Below are positions 50,141-59,080 of a DNA stretch of 64,000 nucleotides, piece after piece (position 1 is the first letter of the stretch; each line of letters starts with the position of its first letter). The position numbers and the translations under genes were made by a program. The stretch comes from DASWTL01 sp966250385 (GTDB lineage Bacteria; Bacteroidota; Bacteroidia; Sphingobacteriales; Sphingobacteriaceae). The stretch spans positions 248,001 to 312,000 of the forward strand of contig CBINHC010000002.1 of NCBI GenBank assembly GCA_966250385.1, read 5' to 3'. The notes beneath the pieces are model-generated. The model saw only the letters and a program-made list of their open reading frames with translations. It searched no databases and had not been told where the DNA came from.

Positions 50141-52573
50141 ATGAGAATTGCCAGAGCCGTTTTTTGCCTTTTGTTAGCCGTGTGTTTGCTGGTCGTCCTG
50201 AATATGAAACTGGGCGACGTCCCTCCGTTAGGAAAATTCCTGGACCCGTTCCGGGGATTCTGGGCAAATGCCGAATCCCGGAATATTGATCCGGCCGAAA
50301 AAATGCAGCTTGGCGAACTGCAGGATGAAGTGACCATCCGGTATGATCAGTCCAGAATTCCGCACATTTTCGCCAAGAACGACCATGACCTTTATTTCGC
50401 ACAGGGATTCGTAACCGCCCGGGACCGTCTGTGGCAGATGGACTTCCAGACCCGCTTCGCTTCGGGACGGCTGTCTGAGGTTGTCGGCGCCAAGGCCGTG
50501 GAGCTTGACCGGTATCAGCGCCGGATGGGTATGCTGTATGGCGCCGAAAAAATGGTTGAGGAAATGGAAAAGGACCCGGTCATTAAGCAAGTAATCGCTG
50601 CATATACCGACGGGATCAACGCTTATATCCGGACGCTGGATCCCAAAGATTATCCGATTGAATTCAAGATTCTGAACTACAGCCCTGAAGAATGGAAACC
50701 GCTGAACTGCGCCCTCCTCCTGAAACTCATGTCAGCGACGCTGACAGGCGGCTCAGACGAAATGTATATGTCCAATGTTCTCAGCCGTTTCGGTCCGCAG
50801 GTGGTAAATAACCTTTTTCCTGACTTTCCGCACCGGGAAGACCCGATCATTCCTCCTGGCACCAAATGGAACTTCCAGGCCTTGGCCATACCGAAAGCAC
50901 CGGCAGAAGGCATGTTTGCGGGAGAAGTAAGGACGCGCCAGAAGGTCGACGGTATCGGCAGTAACAACTGGGCTGTCAGCGGCGAGAAATCTGCAACCGG
51001 CTATCCCCTGCTGGCCAACGATCCGCACCTCGACCTGACACTTCCGGCGATCTGGTACCAGACCCAGCTCGTTTCCCCGGAAATGAATGCCAGCGGAGTA
51101 GCCATACCGGGCGCCCCCGGTATCATCATCGGATTCAATAAGGACGTGGCATGGGGTGTCACCAACGTTGGTGCCGACGTTCTGGACTGGTATCATATCC
51201 GGTTCCGGGATGACTCCCGAAAGGAATACTGGTACAATAACCAGTGGAGACCGGTCACCCGCCGCATAGAAAAGATCGCAGTCAGGGGCGGAAAGGTGAT
51301 CAGGGACACGATCCTGTTCACCCACCACGGCCCCGTGGTCTACCAGAGCGGAGAAAAACCGTCCAATTTTGCAAAGGTTCGGAATATCCCTGAGGGAAAG
51401 GCGCTCAAATGGATCGCTCACCTGCCATCCAATGACGTCCGTACTTTTTACATGCTCAACCGGGCAAAGGACTACAACGGCTACCGGGAGGCATTGAAAC
51501 ATTATACGGCACCGGCCCAGAATTTTGTTTTTGCCAGCGTACAAAACGACATTGCCATTACCCCCAACGGTTACTTCCCCCTGAAATACAAGGATCAGGG
51601 TAAGTTTATACTGGACGGCAGTAACCCGGCCAATGACTGGCATGGCCGTATTCCGGCCGAACAGAATCCGACCGTCCGGAATCCGTCCCGCAACTTCGTC
51701 AGCTCCGCCAATCAGTCGTCAACGGACCCTACCTACCCGTACTATATAAACTGGGAGTTTTCGGCCACCGAACGCGGCCGGCGGATCAATGAGCGCCTGA
51801 CCGCAATGAGTCATGCCACGGTGGACAGTATGCGCAACCTCCAGAACGACAATTACAGCATTCTGGCCAGGGACCTGCTGCCTTCTCTGCTGGAAGCCGT
51901 AAGACCGGATGCACTGAATGCAACCGAGCGGGAATCCCTCCAGATCGTCAGCAAGTGGAATAAAAGGTATGACGCGGGAGAAATCGGAGCCAGCATCTTC
52001 GAAATATGGCAAAAGCAGCTGATCGAGGAGATCTGGAAAGATGAGTTCGGGGATCCGGCGACTCCGATGCGGTATCCGTCCAGGGATCGTACCGTCCAGC
52101 TGATCGTAGAAACGCCCGACTCGCGTTGGTTCGATAATACCGCTACGCCTGAAGTGGAAACCCTGCCGGACATCGTCAATAAAGCGTTCCGGTTCGCCGT
52201 CGACAGCCTGACGCGGCGGCATGGAACCCTCGGAGCGAACTGGCAATGGGCCAAAGTGAAGGGAAGCCATGTGCCGCATCTGGCCGCGATCACCGGGTTC
52301 GGCTCCAAAACCCTGCTGAACGGCGGATCGAAACATTCGGTCAACGCGCTGGGAGAAAAGAACGGACCATCCTGGAGAATGGTGGTTGAGCTGGGACCGC
52401 AGGTGAGAGCCTACGGAATCTTCCCAGGTGGCCAGTCCGGTAATCCCGGAAGCATCTTTTACGATAATATGCTGGATAAGTGGACGAGCGGAAGTCTCCA
52501 GGAACTGCTGTTCCTCCGTTCACCGGACGAATCAGCGGATCAGATCCTTTCAACCTTAAAACTTACGCGATGA
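50141..52573 (+). CDS. Penicillin acylase family Ntn-hydrolase
   Basis: From the ATG at 50141 the product is 810 residues with an N-terminal membrane or signal segment (AVFCLLLAVCLLVVLNM). The autocatalytic cleavage site is visible as GIGSNNWAVSG, making Ser274 the new N-terminal nucleophile of the large chain. GAPGIIIGFNKDVAWGVTN, the C-terminal NGGSKHSVNA region and the final GNPGSIFYDNM block are typical. Such enzymes hydrolyse amides, including penicillins and acyl-homoserine lactones. The start 31 codons earlier would add an A+T-rich, unlikely stretch. Confidence 0.9.
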   Translation: MRIARAVFCLLLAVCLLVVLNMKLGDVPPLGKFLDPFRGFWANAESRNIDPAEKMQLGELQDEVTIRYDQSRIPHIFAKNDHDLYFAQGFVTARDRLWQMDFQTRFASGRLSEVVGAKAVELDRYQRRMGMLYGAEKMVEEMEKDPVIKQVIAAYTDGINAYIRTLDPKDYPIEFKILNYSPEEWKPLNCALLLKLMSATLTGGSDEMYMSNVLSRFGPQVVNNLFPDFPHREDPIIPPGTKWNFQALAIPKAPAEGMFAGEVRTRQKVDGIGSNNWAVSGEKSATGYPLLANDPHLDLTLPAIWYQTQLVSPEMNASGVAIPGAPGIIIGFNKDVAWGVTNVGADVLDWYHIRFRDDSRKEYWYNNQWRPVTRRIEKIAVRGGKVIRDTILFTHHGPVVYQSGEKPSNFAKVRNIPEGKALKWIAHLPSNDVRTFYMLNRAKDYNGYREALKHYTAPAQNFVFASVQNDIAITPNGYFPLKYKDQGKFILDGSNPANDWHGRIPAEQNPTVRNPSRNFVSSANQSSTDPTYPYYINWEFSATERGRRINERLTAMSHATVDSMRNLQNDNYSILARDLLPSLLEAVRPDALNATERESLQIVSKWNKRYDAGEIGASIFEIWQKQLIEEIWKDEFGDPATPMRYPSRDRTVQLIVETPDSRWFDNTATPEVETLPDIVNKAFRFAVDSLTRRHGTLGANWQWAKVKGSHVPHLAAITGFGSKTLLNGGSKHSVNALGEKNGPSWRMVVELGPQVRAYGIFPGGQSGNPGSIFYDNMLDKWTSGSLQELLFLRSPDESADQILSTLKLTR

Positions 52574-52938
52574 TGCTCTTTCTGTTTATTTTTCTTGTTG
52601 CGCTGGTGTTGCAGCTGTTTCTGCCCTGGTGGATCGTTGCCCTGGCCGCATTCGTCCTGTGTTTTTTCAGGGCCGTCAGCGGTGGACATGCCTTTAGGCA
52701 TTCCTTTGCTGCCATTTTCATCCTGTGGAGCGGAGTGGCGCTGTATCAGACCATGCAGAATCAGCATATTCTTGCCCGGCGGGTCGGAGAGATGTTCATG
52801 ATGACGTCCGGGAACAACTGGATCGTACTGGTGCTGGTCACTGGCCTGGTAGGAGCCCTGGCTGCTGCGATCGCAGGGATGGCAGGGTATTACAGCCGCT
52901 CGGCATTTTCGGATCAGAACAAAAAGAGGGCAGCGTAA
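52570..52938 (+). CDS. Small inner-membrane protein coupled to penicillin acylase
   Basis: The 122-residue protein has three to four hydrophobic spans (MMLFLFIFLVALVLQLF; IVALAAFVLCFF; AAIFILWSGVALYQT; IVLVLVTGLVGALAAAIAGM) and a charged C-terminus. Its ATG overlaps the acylase TGA in an ATGA junction, so translation is probably coupled. No family is recognised. Its close link suggests it anchors or assists the acylase, or acts on the same pathway. That is inference. Confidence 0.75.
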   Translation: MMLFLFIFLVALVLQLFLPWWIVALAAFVLCFFRAVSGGHAFRHSFAAIFILWSGVALYQTMQNQHILARRVGEMFMMTSGNNWIVLVLVTGLVGALAAAIAGMAGYYSRSAFSDQNKKRAA

Positions 52939-52952
52939 CACTGCCCTCGATT

Positions 52953-53447
52953 TCAGAATGATTCGTCCGCACTCGGTCCGTAACTGCCCGGGATGGGAAT
53001 ATTCAGCAGGCGCAGGTAAACTCCCAGCTGGGCACGGTGATGGACGATCTGGCTGAACGCCATCCGGATCACCTCCAGCTTGCTGGATGTACTGTAGATC
53101 CGATCTCCCTCCCTGAGCGTCCACTGATCATTAAGCTGCTCTTCGTTGGCTGACTCCAGGTGGGCCTTTCCGTCCGCAAGCGAACGCTCGAAATGAGCAA
53201 GCAGTTCCGCAGTAGTATTGACGTCTACCGGCTGATACGGATTGCTTGCAAAATCCAGCTCATCGGTAGTCAGCGCCATGCTGACCCACGAAGGCAGTTC
53301 AGCAATATGAGTGGCCAGCGATTTGATGGTCATACTCTTTTCGTGCGGCTTCCAGCCAAACTTGTCATCAGGGACCCTGCCCAGCATTTTCCTGGTCGTC
53401 TGAGCTTCCTGGTCCATTTCCTTCAATAAGATCGGGATTATTTCCAT
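52953..53447 (-). CDS. DinB-family protein
   Basis: The 164-residue protein shows the DinB/YfiT four-helix layout with the metal-binding histidines in SLATHIAELPSW and SQIVHHRAQLGVYLR. DinB-like proteins are metal-dependent and include thiol transferases and damage-inducible proteins. The gene follows the WYL regulator in the same direction, 82 bases downstream, which suggests a regulator-target pair. The start at 53447 gives a normal N-terminus. Confidence 0.88.
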   Translation of the reverse strand: MEIIPILLKEMDQEAQTTRKMLGRVPDDKFGWKPHEKSMTIKSLATHIAELPSWVSMALTTDELDFASNPYQPVDVNTTAELLAHFERSLADGKAHLESANEEQLNDQWTLREGDRIYSTSSKLEVIRMAFSQIVHHRAQLGVYLRLLNIPIPGSYGPSADESF

Positions 53448-53529
53448 ATGCGTAATTGTTTTAAGAGTCCAAAGAAAGCCGCCATACTGACAACCCTATG
53501 GCAGCCGATCAATTAATTTACAAATTTTT

Positions 53530-54219
53530 TCAGTACCCGACCGGCAGGTTTTTCAAATAGTCCTTCAGTTCCATATGGTCCTGAACGGTGAATGGTGTTT
53601 GCAGGTTCCGGATCCCGAGGATTCGCGACACCCGGAAATCCCGGTAGTCGCCGCGAAGGTGGCACCAGGCGATCAGGTGCCAGCTGAAAGCATAAAAAAT
53701 GAGACCGATCGGTTCGATCTTCCGGAGCGTCGACCTGGCCTTCAGGTCTGTGTAACTGATCTCAAGCACCGTCCGGGAGGATATCGCGCTCTGCAGCTCC
53801 GACAAGTACGCTGTAGCAGGTTCAATGCACTGCGGAAGCTGCAAAATCATATGGCGGGAAAGCTGATCCAGCTCCTCCTTCTGCCGGGTCCTGAGGACAG
53901 CCTTTATCTTGGTGAGTGCGGCCGAATAATGATGCCCGACGGACCTGTCGGCAAACCCGTAGACCATGGTCTCCATGAGCAGCAGGGCATTCGCCTCCTC
54001 GGCCGAAAAGGACACCGGCGGAAGAAAAAAACCCTGCACCAGGAAGTACCCCATCGCCGGTTCAAAGCTCACCGGAATTCCCTGTTCGCACAATGCCCTG
54101 ATATCCCGGTAAACCGTCCGGATACTGATCCGGAATTTTTCAGCGATCGTTTCCGCGGTGACATATTTCTTCGCCTGCAGCAGGGTCAGCACCCCAAACA
54201 ACCTGTCTATCCGGTTCAT
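53530..54219 (-). CDS. WYL-domain transcriptional regulator (YafY type)
   Basis: The 229-residue protein has an N-terminal winged helix (KKYVTAETIAEKFRISIRTVYRDIRALCEQGIPV). A WYL domain of about 80 residues follows, with VLEISYTDL, IEPIGLIFYAFSWHLIAWCHLRGDYRDFRVSRI. YafY-like WYL proteins respond to ligands, often single-stranded nucleic acid or DNA damage. The DinB-like gene downstream may be its target. It is divergent from the LuxE-like gene. Confidence 0.92.
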   Translation of the reverse strand: MNRIDRLFGVLTLLQAKKYVTAETIAEKFRISIRTVYRDIRALCEQGIPVSFEPAMGYFLVQGFFLPPVSFSAEEANALLLMETMVYGFADRSVGHHYSAALTKIKAVLRTRQKEELDQLSRHMILQLPQCIEPATAYLSELQSAISSRTVLEISYTDLKARSTLRKIEPIGLIFYAFSWHLIAWCHLRGDYRDFRVSRILGIRNLQTPFTVQDHMELKDYLKNLPVGY

Positions 54220-54235
54220 TTAATTCTAGATCCTG

Positions 54236-54270
54236 TTTGATAACTTTCTGCACCATGCCCCCTATCTTTG
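54236..54270 (+). promoter_or_regulatory. Promoter of the LuxE-like gene (-33 and -7)
   Basis: TTTG at 54236-54239 and TATCTTTG at 54263-54270, spaced 23 bases, match the Bacteroidota TTTG/TAnnTTTG promoter. The -7 box ends four bases before the GTG at 54275, so the message would be leaderless if that start is right. Confidence 0.6.
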
Positions 54271-54274
54271 CCCC

Positions 54275-55258
54275 GTGAAGATAGGTTTATCAGACAATAT
54301 TTTCGGGGTGACGCCGCAGGAATTCGAATCCCTGGCGCTGGATATTTTCAGAGTTCAGGCGGAAGAATGCCCGGTGTACCGGGACTTTATCCGGCATTTG
54401 AACAGAAATCCGGCTGAGATCAGGCATCTAGATGAGATTCCGTTCCTCCCCATAGAGTTTTTTAAAACCCATGACGTCCGGTGCGGCGATGACCCTGTGC
54501 GGGTAACCTTCAGCAGTTCGGGCACCACGGGAAGCGCCCGGAGCAGGCATCTGGTTACCGATGTGCGGATCTATGAAGAAAGCTTCCTCAAGGGGTTTGG
54601 TCACTTCTACGGCCCCGTCAGTGAATATGTGATCCTCGCCCTCCTCCCCTCATATCTCGAACGTGAAGGTTCCTCGCTGATCTACATGGCGGACCGGCTG
54701 ATCCGGGAGACGTCAGATCCCAGAAGCGGTTTCTTCCTTTATGAGCACGATATGCTGTTCAAACAGCTGCAACAGCTGAAAAGACAGAACCAGAAGACGC
54801 TGCTGATCGGGGTGACCTATGCGTTGCTCGACTTCGCGGAACGGCACCGGATGGAATTTCCCGGCCTGGTCGTGATGGAAACAGGCGGCATGAAGGGCAA
54901 GCGGCCGGAAATGCTCCGTGAGGAGCTGCACCGCCAGCTCAGCGAGGCGTTCGGGGTTGCGCACATTCACTCGGAGTACGGGATGACGGAGCTGCTGTCA
55001 CAGGCCTATTCAGCCGGAGAAGGAATCTTCGGGTGTCCGCCCTGGATGCAGGTTCGGGTCCGGGATACCAATGATCCGCTGACGCTGCTTCCTGACGGGA
55101 AGACCGGCGGACTGAATATCATCGATCTGGCGAATGTCAACTCGTGTTCCTTCATCGCAACGCAGGATCTCGGAAAACGGCTTTCTGACGGGAGATTCGA
55201 AGTACTTGGACGGTTCGACAACAGCGATATCCGTGGCTGCAACCTCATGGTACAATAA
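54275..55258 (+). CDS. LuxE-type acyl-protein synthetase
   Basis: The 327-residue ANL-superfamily enzyme has the AMP-binding loop FSSSGTTGSARS and a HSEYGMTELLSQAY block, as in LuxE acyl-protein synthetases. LuxE activates a fatty acid and holds it as a thioester or ester for reduction. Here no luxCD or reductase partners are visible, so the acyl acceptor is unknown. The start is a GTG, 12 bases after the start of the -7 box; an ATG could not be found near the N-terminus. It is divergent from the WYL regulator. Confidence 0.82.
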   Translation: MKIGLSDNIFGVTPQEFESLALDIFRVQAEECPVYRDFIRHLNRNPAEIRHLDEIPFLPIEFFKTHDVRCGDDPVRVTFSSSGTTGSARSRHLVTDVRIYEESFLKGFGHFYGPVSEYVILALLPSYLEREGSSLIYMADRLIRETSDPRSGFFLYEHDMLFKQLQQLKRQNQKTLLIGVTYALLDFAERHRMEFPGLVVMETGGMKGKRPEMLREELHRQLSEAFGVAHIHSEYGMTELLSQAYSAGEGIFGCPPWMQVRVRDTNDPLTLLPDGKTGGLNIIDLANVNSCSFIATQDLGKRLSDGRFEVLGRFDNSDIRGCNLMVQ

Positions 55259-55285
55259 AAAAAGTCTCCCCGGACGGGGAGACTT
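55257..55285 (-). terminator. Terminator of the GMC-oxidoreductase operon
   Basis: AAGTCTCCCC (55262-55271) and GGGGAGACTT (55276-55285) form a perfect 10-bp stem with a four-base loop. On the minus strand seven Ts follow. It lies 20 bases after the subunit-3 stop codon. Confidence 0.85.
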
Positions 55286-55304
55286 CAGGTATGACAATTG
55301 GTTA

Positions 55305-55874
55305 TTAAGTGGCCCAGGCCTTGTCCCCTTTCTTATACGGCATGCAGCCATCATAGCGGCCGGGGACCGGAAGGTAACGTAACGCTTTTGTCGCTCCTAC
55401 TTCTGAAGTGAAGTAACCCAGTAAGGTGAGCTCCTTCATCATGCGGAAATAATGGTTAGGCTGACCTTCCTCCTTGTCCTCCGCGTACTTCCGCTGTTCC
55501 ACATCCAGGGATGTCAGCAGCGCGGTCCGTTGCTTGGCATCAAGTTCCATGAACTTCTTGCTGTACATCTTTTCCGATGCATCGTTCACTTTGGTCAGAC
55601 CATCAACAAAAACCTGCTGATCTTCCGGGGTATAGCAGTCACGAACCATTACGCCCATAAACTCGCCTACCTTGGCAGCCTTTGCTCCCGGTGTGGACGT
55701 CTCGGGCAGAATGGTTTCTGCAATTTCATTCAAATAGGCAACATTATCGGCCTGAAACAGGTCGCTTACGCTTTTTGAAGCCGGCTTACATCCGGCCTGA
55801 AGGAACATCTCGGCACCGATCACGGTTCCTCCCAAAAGCAACGCAACGCTTTTTAGTGCTTCTCTTCTATCCAT
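55305..55874 (-). CDS. Gluconate 2-dehydrogenase subunit 3 family lipoprotein
   Basis: The 189-residue protein starts MDRREALKSVALLLGGTVIG, a twin-arginine-type leader, and has a lipobox (LQAG|C) at about residue 29. The rest is helical, with ILPETSTPGAKAAKVGEFMGVMV. Subunit-3 or gamma-type partners of GMC dehydrogenases carry the TAT signal that exports the signal-less flavoprotein. It is the last gene of the operon and lies 33 bases downstream of the Gfo/Idh gene. Confidence 0.9.
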   Translation of the reverse strand: MDRREALKSVALLLGGTVIGAEMFLQAGCKPASKSVSDLFQADNVAYLNEIAETILPETSTPGAKAAKVGEFMGVMVRDCYTPEDQQVFVDGLTKVNDASEKMYSKKFMELDAKQRTALLTSLDVEQRKYAEDKEEGQPNHYFRMMKELTLLGYFTSEVGATKALRYLPVPGRYDGCMPYKKGDKAWAT

Positions 55875-55907
55875 TTTTTTATGTTTAGAGTTTTGTCTTA
55901 AAGTTAA

Positions 55908-57368
55908 TTAAACACCTAAGGTCCATCCCTGGCGGTACTGCCGTTTTACGAACTGGTTCGCATCAGGGAAGTTGGTAACCTTCATATTCTCATGATCCCA
56001 GAGTAACTGGATGTTGCGGCCCGGGTAATCAAATCCTTTGCCGTTTTCGCGCGGTTTACGAAGATCATATCCGCGGATTGCCAGGTTGGCCATCAGCAGG
56101 GTCTCGGTCAGCGGACCGGCGATTTCAAACGGTGAACTGACTTCCTTCTTGCCATATCCGGCAATGCAGGCCTCTACCCACTGCGCATAGTGACCTTCGG
56201 CCCCATTGGGGACGCGTTCGATCTTTTGCGCCACTTTAACCTCTTCATTCCGGCTCAGCGGCAACAGACGCGGATCAGCGCCATAGGTGCTGCACATCAT
56301 TTTGCCCTTGGTCCCGATGAAAAGGACGCCGTTACCGCCGTCCCCGAACAGTTCATTCGCGCCCAGCTCTTCAGGCCTTGTAGGCTGAATTCCGCCGTCC
56401 ATCCAGTGAAGAGTCACCTCATCTTTGGTTTTTTTGGTCTTGGGGAATGTCAAGGTAACGTGGCTCGATGGCGGGCAGCTTTCCGGGAAATACCCCCGCT
56501 TGAACTCGTCGACATAAACGCTGCCTACGCTGGCCTGCACATCGGTCGGATGGGTCAGACCCAATACGCTGAACGGAGCTTCCACCAGGTGGCAGCCCAT
56601 GTCGCCCAAGGCGCCGGTACCGTACTCCCACCATCCGCGCCAGTTGAAAGGCACCAGTTTGTCTATGTAGTCCGTATAGGGGGCTGTACCCAGCCACAGA
56701 TCCCAGTCAAGTTCCTTAGGAACCTCGGCTTTGGCGGCCGGCCATTGTATCCCCTGCGGCCAGACCGGCCGGTCGGTCCAGCAGTACACCGTATGGACCT
56801 TGCCAATCACGTTGGCGTCATACCATTCTCTCAGTTGTCTGACCCCATCGCCGGACGCTCCCTGGTTTCCCATCTGAGTGACCACCCGGTATTTCTTTGC
56901 CGCTTCAGTCAGGACGCGGGCCTCGTAGATGTCATGGGTAAGGGGTTTCTGAACATACACATGCTTCCCAAGCTGCATGGCGCCCAGGGCCTGCACGGCA
57001 TGGTTGTGATCGGGTGTCGAAACGGAAACGGCATCAAAGTTCTTTGCCTCCTTATCATACATTTCGCGCCAGTCCCGGTAGTATTTGGCGGCTGGGAACC
57101 GTTTTACCGAATTGGCCGCACGCCGGTCATCCACATCGCAGAGAAAACCGATCCGGGCTTTCCCCGACTTAAAAAAGCTGTTCAGGTCGCTTTCCCCTTT
57201 TCCGCCGACACCGACACCTGCAATGACCAGCTGGTCACTGGGTGCCGTGAAGCCCTTACCTCCCAGAACGAATCGGGGAACGATCATGAATCCTGCGGCC
57301 GCTATGGCAGCGTTCTTAATAAAATCCCTTCTGGATTTCGGTAAGCCTGATTTAACTTCTTCTTCCAT
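55908..57368 (-). CDS. Exported Gfo/Idh/MocA oxidoreductase
   Basis: The 486-residue protein carries a twin-arginine signal (KSRRDFIKNAAIAAAGFMIV) followed by a Rossmann cofactor loop (VIAGVGVGGKGESD). It has YVQKPLTHD in place of the common EKP motif and a Gfo/Idh C-terminal domain. TAT-exported members of this family carry a tightly bound nicotinamide cofactor and act on sugars in the periplasm. It overlaps the GMC stop by one base (TGATG), so the genes are translationally coupled. Confidence 0.9.
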   Translation of the reverse strand: MEEEVKSGLPKSRRDFIKNAAIAAAGFMIVPRFVLGGKGFTAPSDQLVIAGVGVGGKGESDLNSFFKSGKARIGFLCDVDDRRAANSVKRFPAAKYYRDWREMYDKEAKNFDAVSVSTPDHNHAVQALGAMQLGKHVYVQKPLTHDIYEARVLTEAAKKYRVVTQMGNQGASGDGVRQLREWYDANVIGKVHTVYCWTDRPVWPQGIQWPAAKAEVPKELDWDLWLGTAPYTDYIDKLVPFNWRGWWEYGTGALGDMGCHLVEAPFSVLGLTHPTDVQASVGSVYVDEFKRGYFPESCPPSSHVTLTFPKTKKTKDEVTLHWMDGGIQPTRPEELGANELFGDGGNGVLFIGTKGKMMCSTYGADPRLLPLSRNEEVKVAQKIERVPNGAEGHYAQWVEACIAGYGKKEVSSPFEIAGPLTETLLMANLAIRGYDLRKPRENGKGFDYPGRNIQLLWDHENMKVTNFPDANQFVKRQYRQGWTLGV

Positions 57369-59047
57369 CAGATATTCATTTTTTTCAATTCCTTAACTGC
57401 GTGATCAACCGCACGGGCTGTCAGCGCCATATAGGTTAATGAAGGGTTTACACAGCTGGCGGAGGTCATCGCTGAACCGTCGGTCACGTAAACGTTAGGT
57501 GCATCCCACACCTGGTTATTCGCGTTCAGGACGGAAGTCTTGGGATCGCGGCCCATCCGGGCTGTTCCCATCTCGTGAATTCCCATGCCCACGGCATAAC
57601 CGGCATCATAGGTGTGAACGTCCTTCAGTCCGGCAGCTTCCAGCATCTCCTTCGCATCTTCCATCATGTCCTTCCGCATTTTCTTCTCGTTATCCTTGAT
57701 CTCACAATCGATGGCCAGGACAGGAAGTCCCCATTTATCTTTCTTGTTCTTATCCAGGGTAACCTTGTTTTCGTGGTATGGCAGCATTTCGCCGAAGGCC
57801 GTGATGCCCATGGTCCATGCTCCCGGCTCGGTAAGCGCATCCTTGAACTCGCCGCCGATGCTCAGCTCGGCGATCTCTCTGGACCAGCCTTCGCGGCCGG
57901 CGCCGCCCTGGTAGCCGAATCCGCGAAGGTAATCACGTTTTTCCCCGTTAAGATTGCGGAACCGCGGAATATAGATACCGTTTGGACGACGGCCGTAGTA
58001 GTATTTGTCGTCATAGCCCTCAGCCCGGCCGGACGCGCCCACCCGGAAGTGATGGTCCATCAGGTTATGGCCGAGTACGCCGCTGCTGCTGCCCAGGCCG
58101 CCTTCCCATACGTCGGTAGCGGAGTTCATCAGGACCCAGGTTGAATTCAAGGTCGAGGCATTCAGGAAAATGACCTTCGCAAAATATTCGTAGGTCTGGT
58201 TGGTCTGCGCATCAAGCACTTCCACACCGGTCGCTTTCTTGGTATCCTTATCATACAGGATCTTGGTCACGATCGAAAACGGACGCAGGGTCAGGTTTCC
58301 GGTCGCCATGGCTGCCGGCAGCGTTGAAGACTGGGTGCTGAAATAGGCGCCGAACGGACATCCCAGCCAGCATTTGTTCCGGTACTGGCAATTGGTGCGG
58401 GCCTGAAGCGGTTTGGTGATGTTGGCGACGCGCCCCATGATGATGTGGCGGTTGCCTTTATAATGAGCCTTGACACGCGCGGCCACATCCTTTTCAACGC
58501 AGTTCATTTCCATGGCCGGCAGGAAGTCGCCGTCAGGCAGCACATCCAGCCCGTCGCGGTTTCCGCTGATCCCGGCGAAACGCTCGACATAGCTGTACCA
58601 CGGAGCGATATCCTTGTACCGGATCGGCCAGTCGACGGCGATTCCTTCCTTGGCATTCGCCTCAAAATCCAGGTCGCCGTGGCGATACGACTGACGCCCC
58701 CACATCAGTGAACGCCCACCCACCTGGTAGCCGCGGAACCAGTCGAAGCGTTTCACTTCGGTATACGGACTTTCCTGTTCGTTTACCCAGAAGTCCTCGT
58801 TCATTTCATTCAGCGGATAGTCACGGCTGAGAACCGGATGATTCTTGATCATTTCCTGAGTTCTGCCACCGCGATGCGGGAATTCCCAGGGATGCTTATT
58901 TGCATTCACATAGTCCTTCACATGCTCGATGTTTCTTCCACGCTCGAGCATGATCGTTTTCAGTCCCTTCTCGGTGAGCTCCTTGGCAGCCCAGCCGCCA
59001 CTGATTCCGGAGCCGATGACAATGGCGTCATACGTATTGTTTGCCAT
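57368..59047 (-). CDS. GMC-family sugar dehydrogenase, catalytic subunit
   Basis: The 559-residue flavoprotein has the FAD loop AIVIGSGISGGWAAKEL. Its catalytic pair is His491 (GMGIHEMG) and Asn534 (CVNPSLTYMAL). A C220-x5-C226-x3-C230 cluster (NCQYRNKCWLGCP) matches the spacing of the [3Fe-4S] ligands in bacterial FAD glucose dehydrogenases and would pass electrons to a cytochrome. It has no signal peptide and is probably exported together with the TAT-signal subunit 3 encoded at 55305. With cytochrome c at 63682 it resembles glycoside 3-dehydrogenases. Confidence 0.9.
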   Translation of the reverse strand: MANNTYDAIVIGSGISGGWAAKELTEKGLKTIMLERGRNIEHVKDYVNANKHPWEFPHRGGRTQEMIKNHPVLSRDYPLNEMNEDFWVNEQESPYTEVKRFDWFRGYQVGGRSLMWGRQSYRHGDLDFEANAKEGIAVDWPIRYKDIAPWYSYVERFAGISGNRDGLDVLPDGDFLPAMEMNCVEKDVAARVKAHYKGNRHIIMGRVANITKPLQARTNCQYRNKCWLGCPFGAYFSTQSSTLPAAMATGNLTLRPFSIVTKILYDKDTKKATGVEVLDAQTNQTYEYFAKVIFLNASTLNSTWVLMNSATDVWEGGLGSSSGVLGHNLMDHHFRVGASGRAEGYDDKYYYGRRPNGIYIPRFRNLNGEKRDYLRGFGYQGGAGREGWSREIAELSIGGEFKDALTEPGAWTMGITAFGEMLPYHENKVTLDKNKKDKWGLPVLAIDCEIKDNEKKMRKDMMEDAKEMLEAAGLKDVHTYDAGYAVGMGIHEMGTARMGRDPKTSVLNANNQVWDAPNVYVTDGSAMTSASCVNPSLTYMALTARAVDHAVKELKKMNI

Positions 59048-59080
59048 AATATAATTAAGAGTTTTTGGTTGATTACTTTT

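Noticed and set aside
56190..57344. 384-codon plus-strand open frame
   Set aside because: Antisense to the exported Gfo/Idh gene, no recognisable domain, and no promoter at its start.
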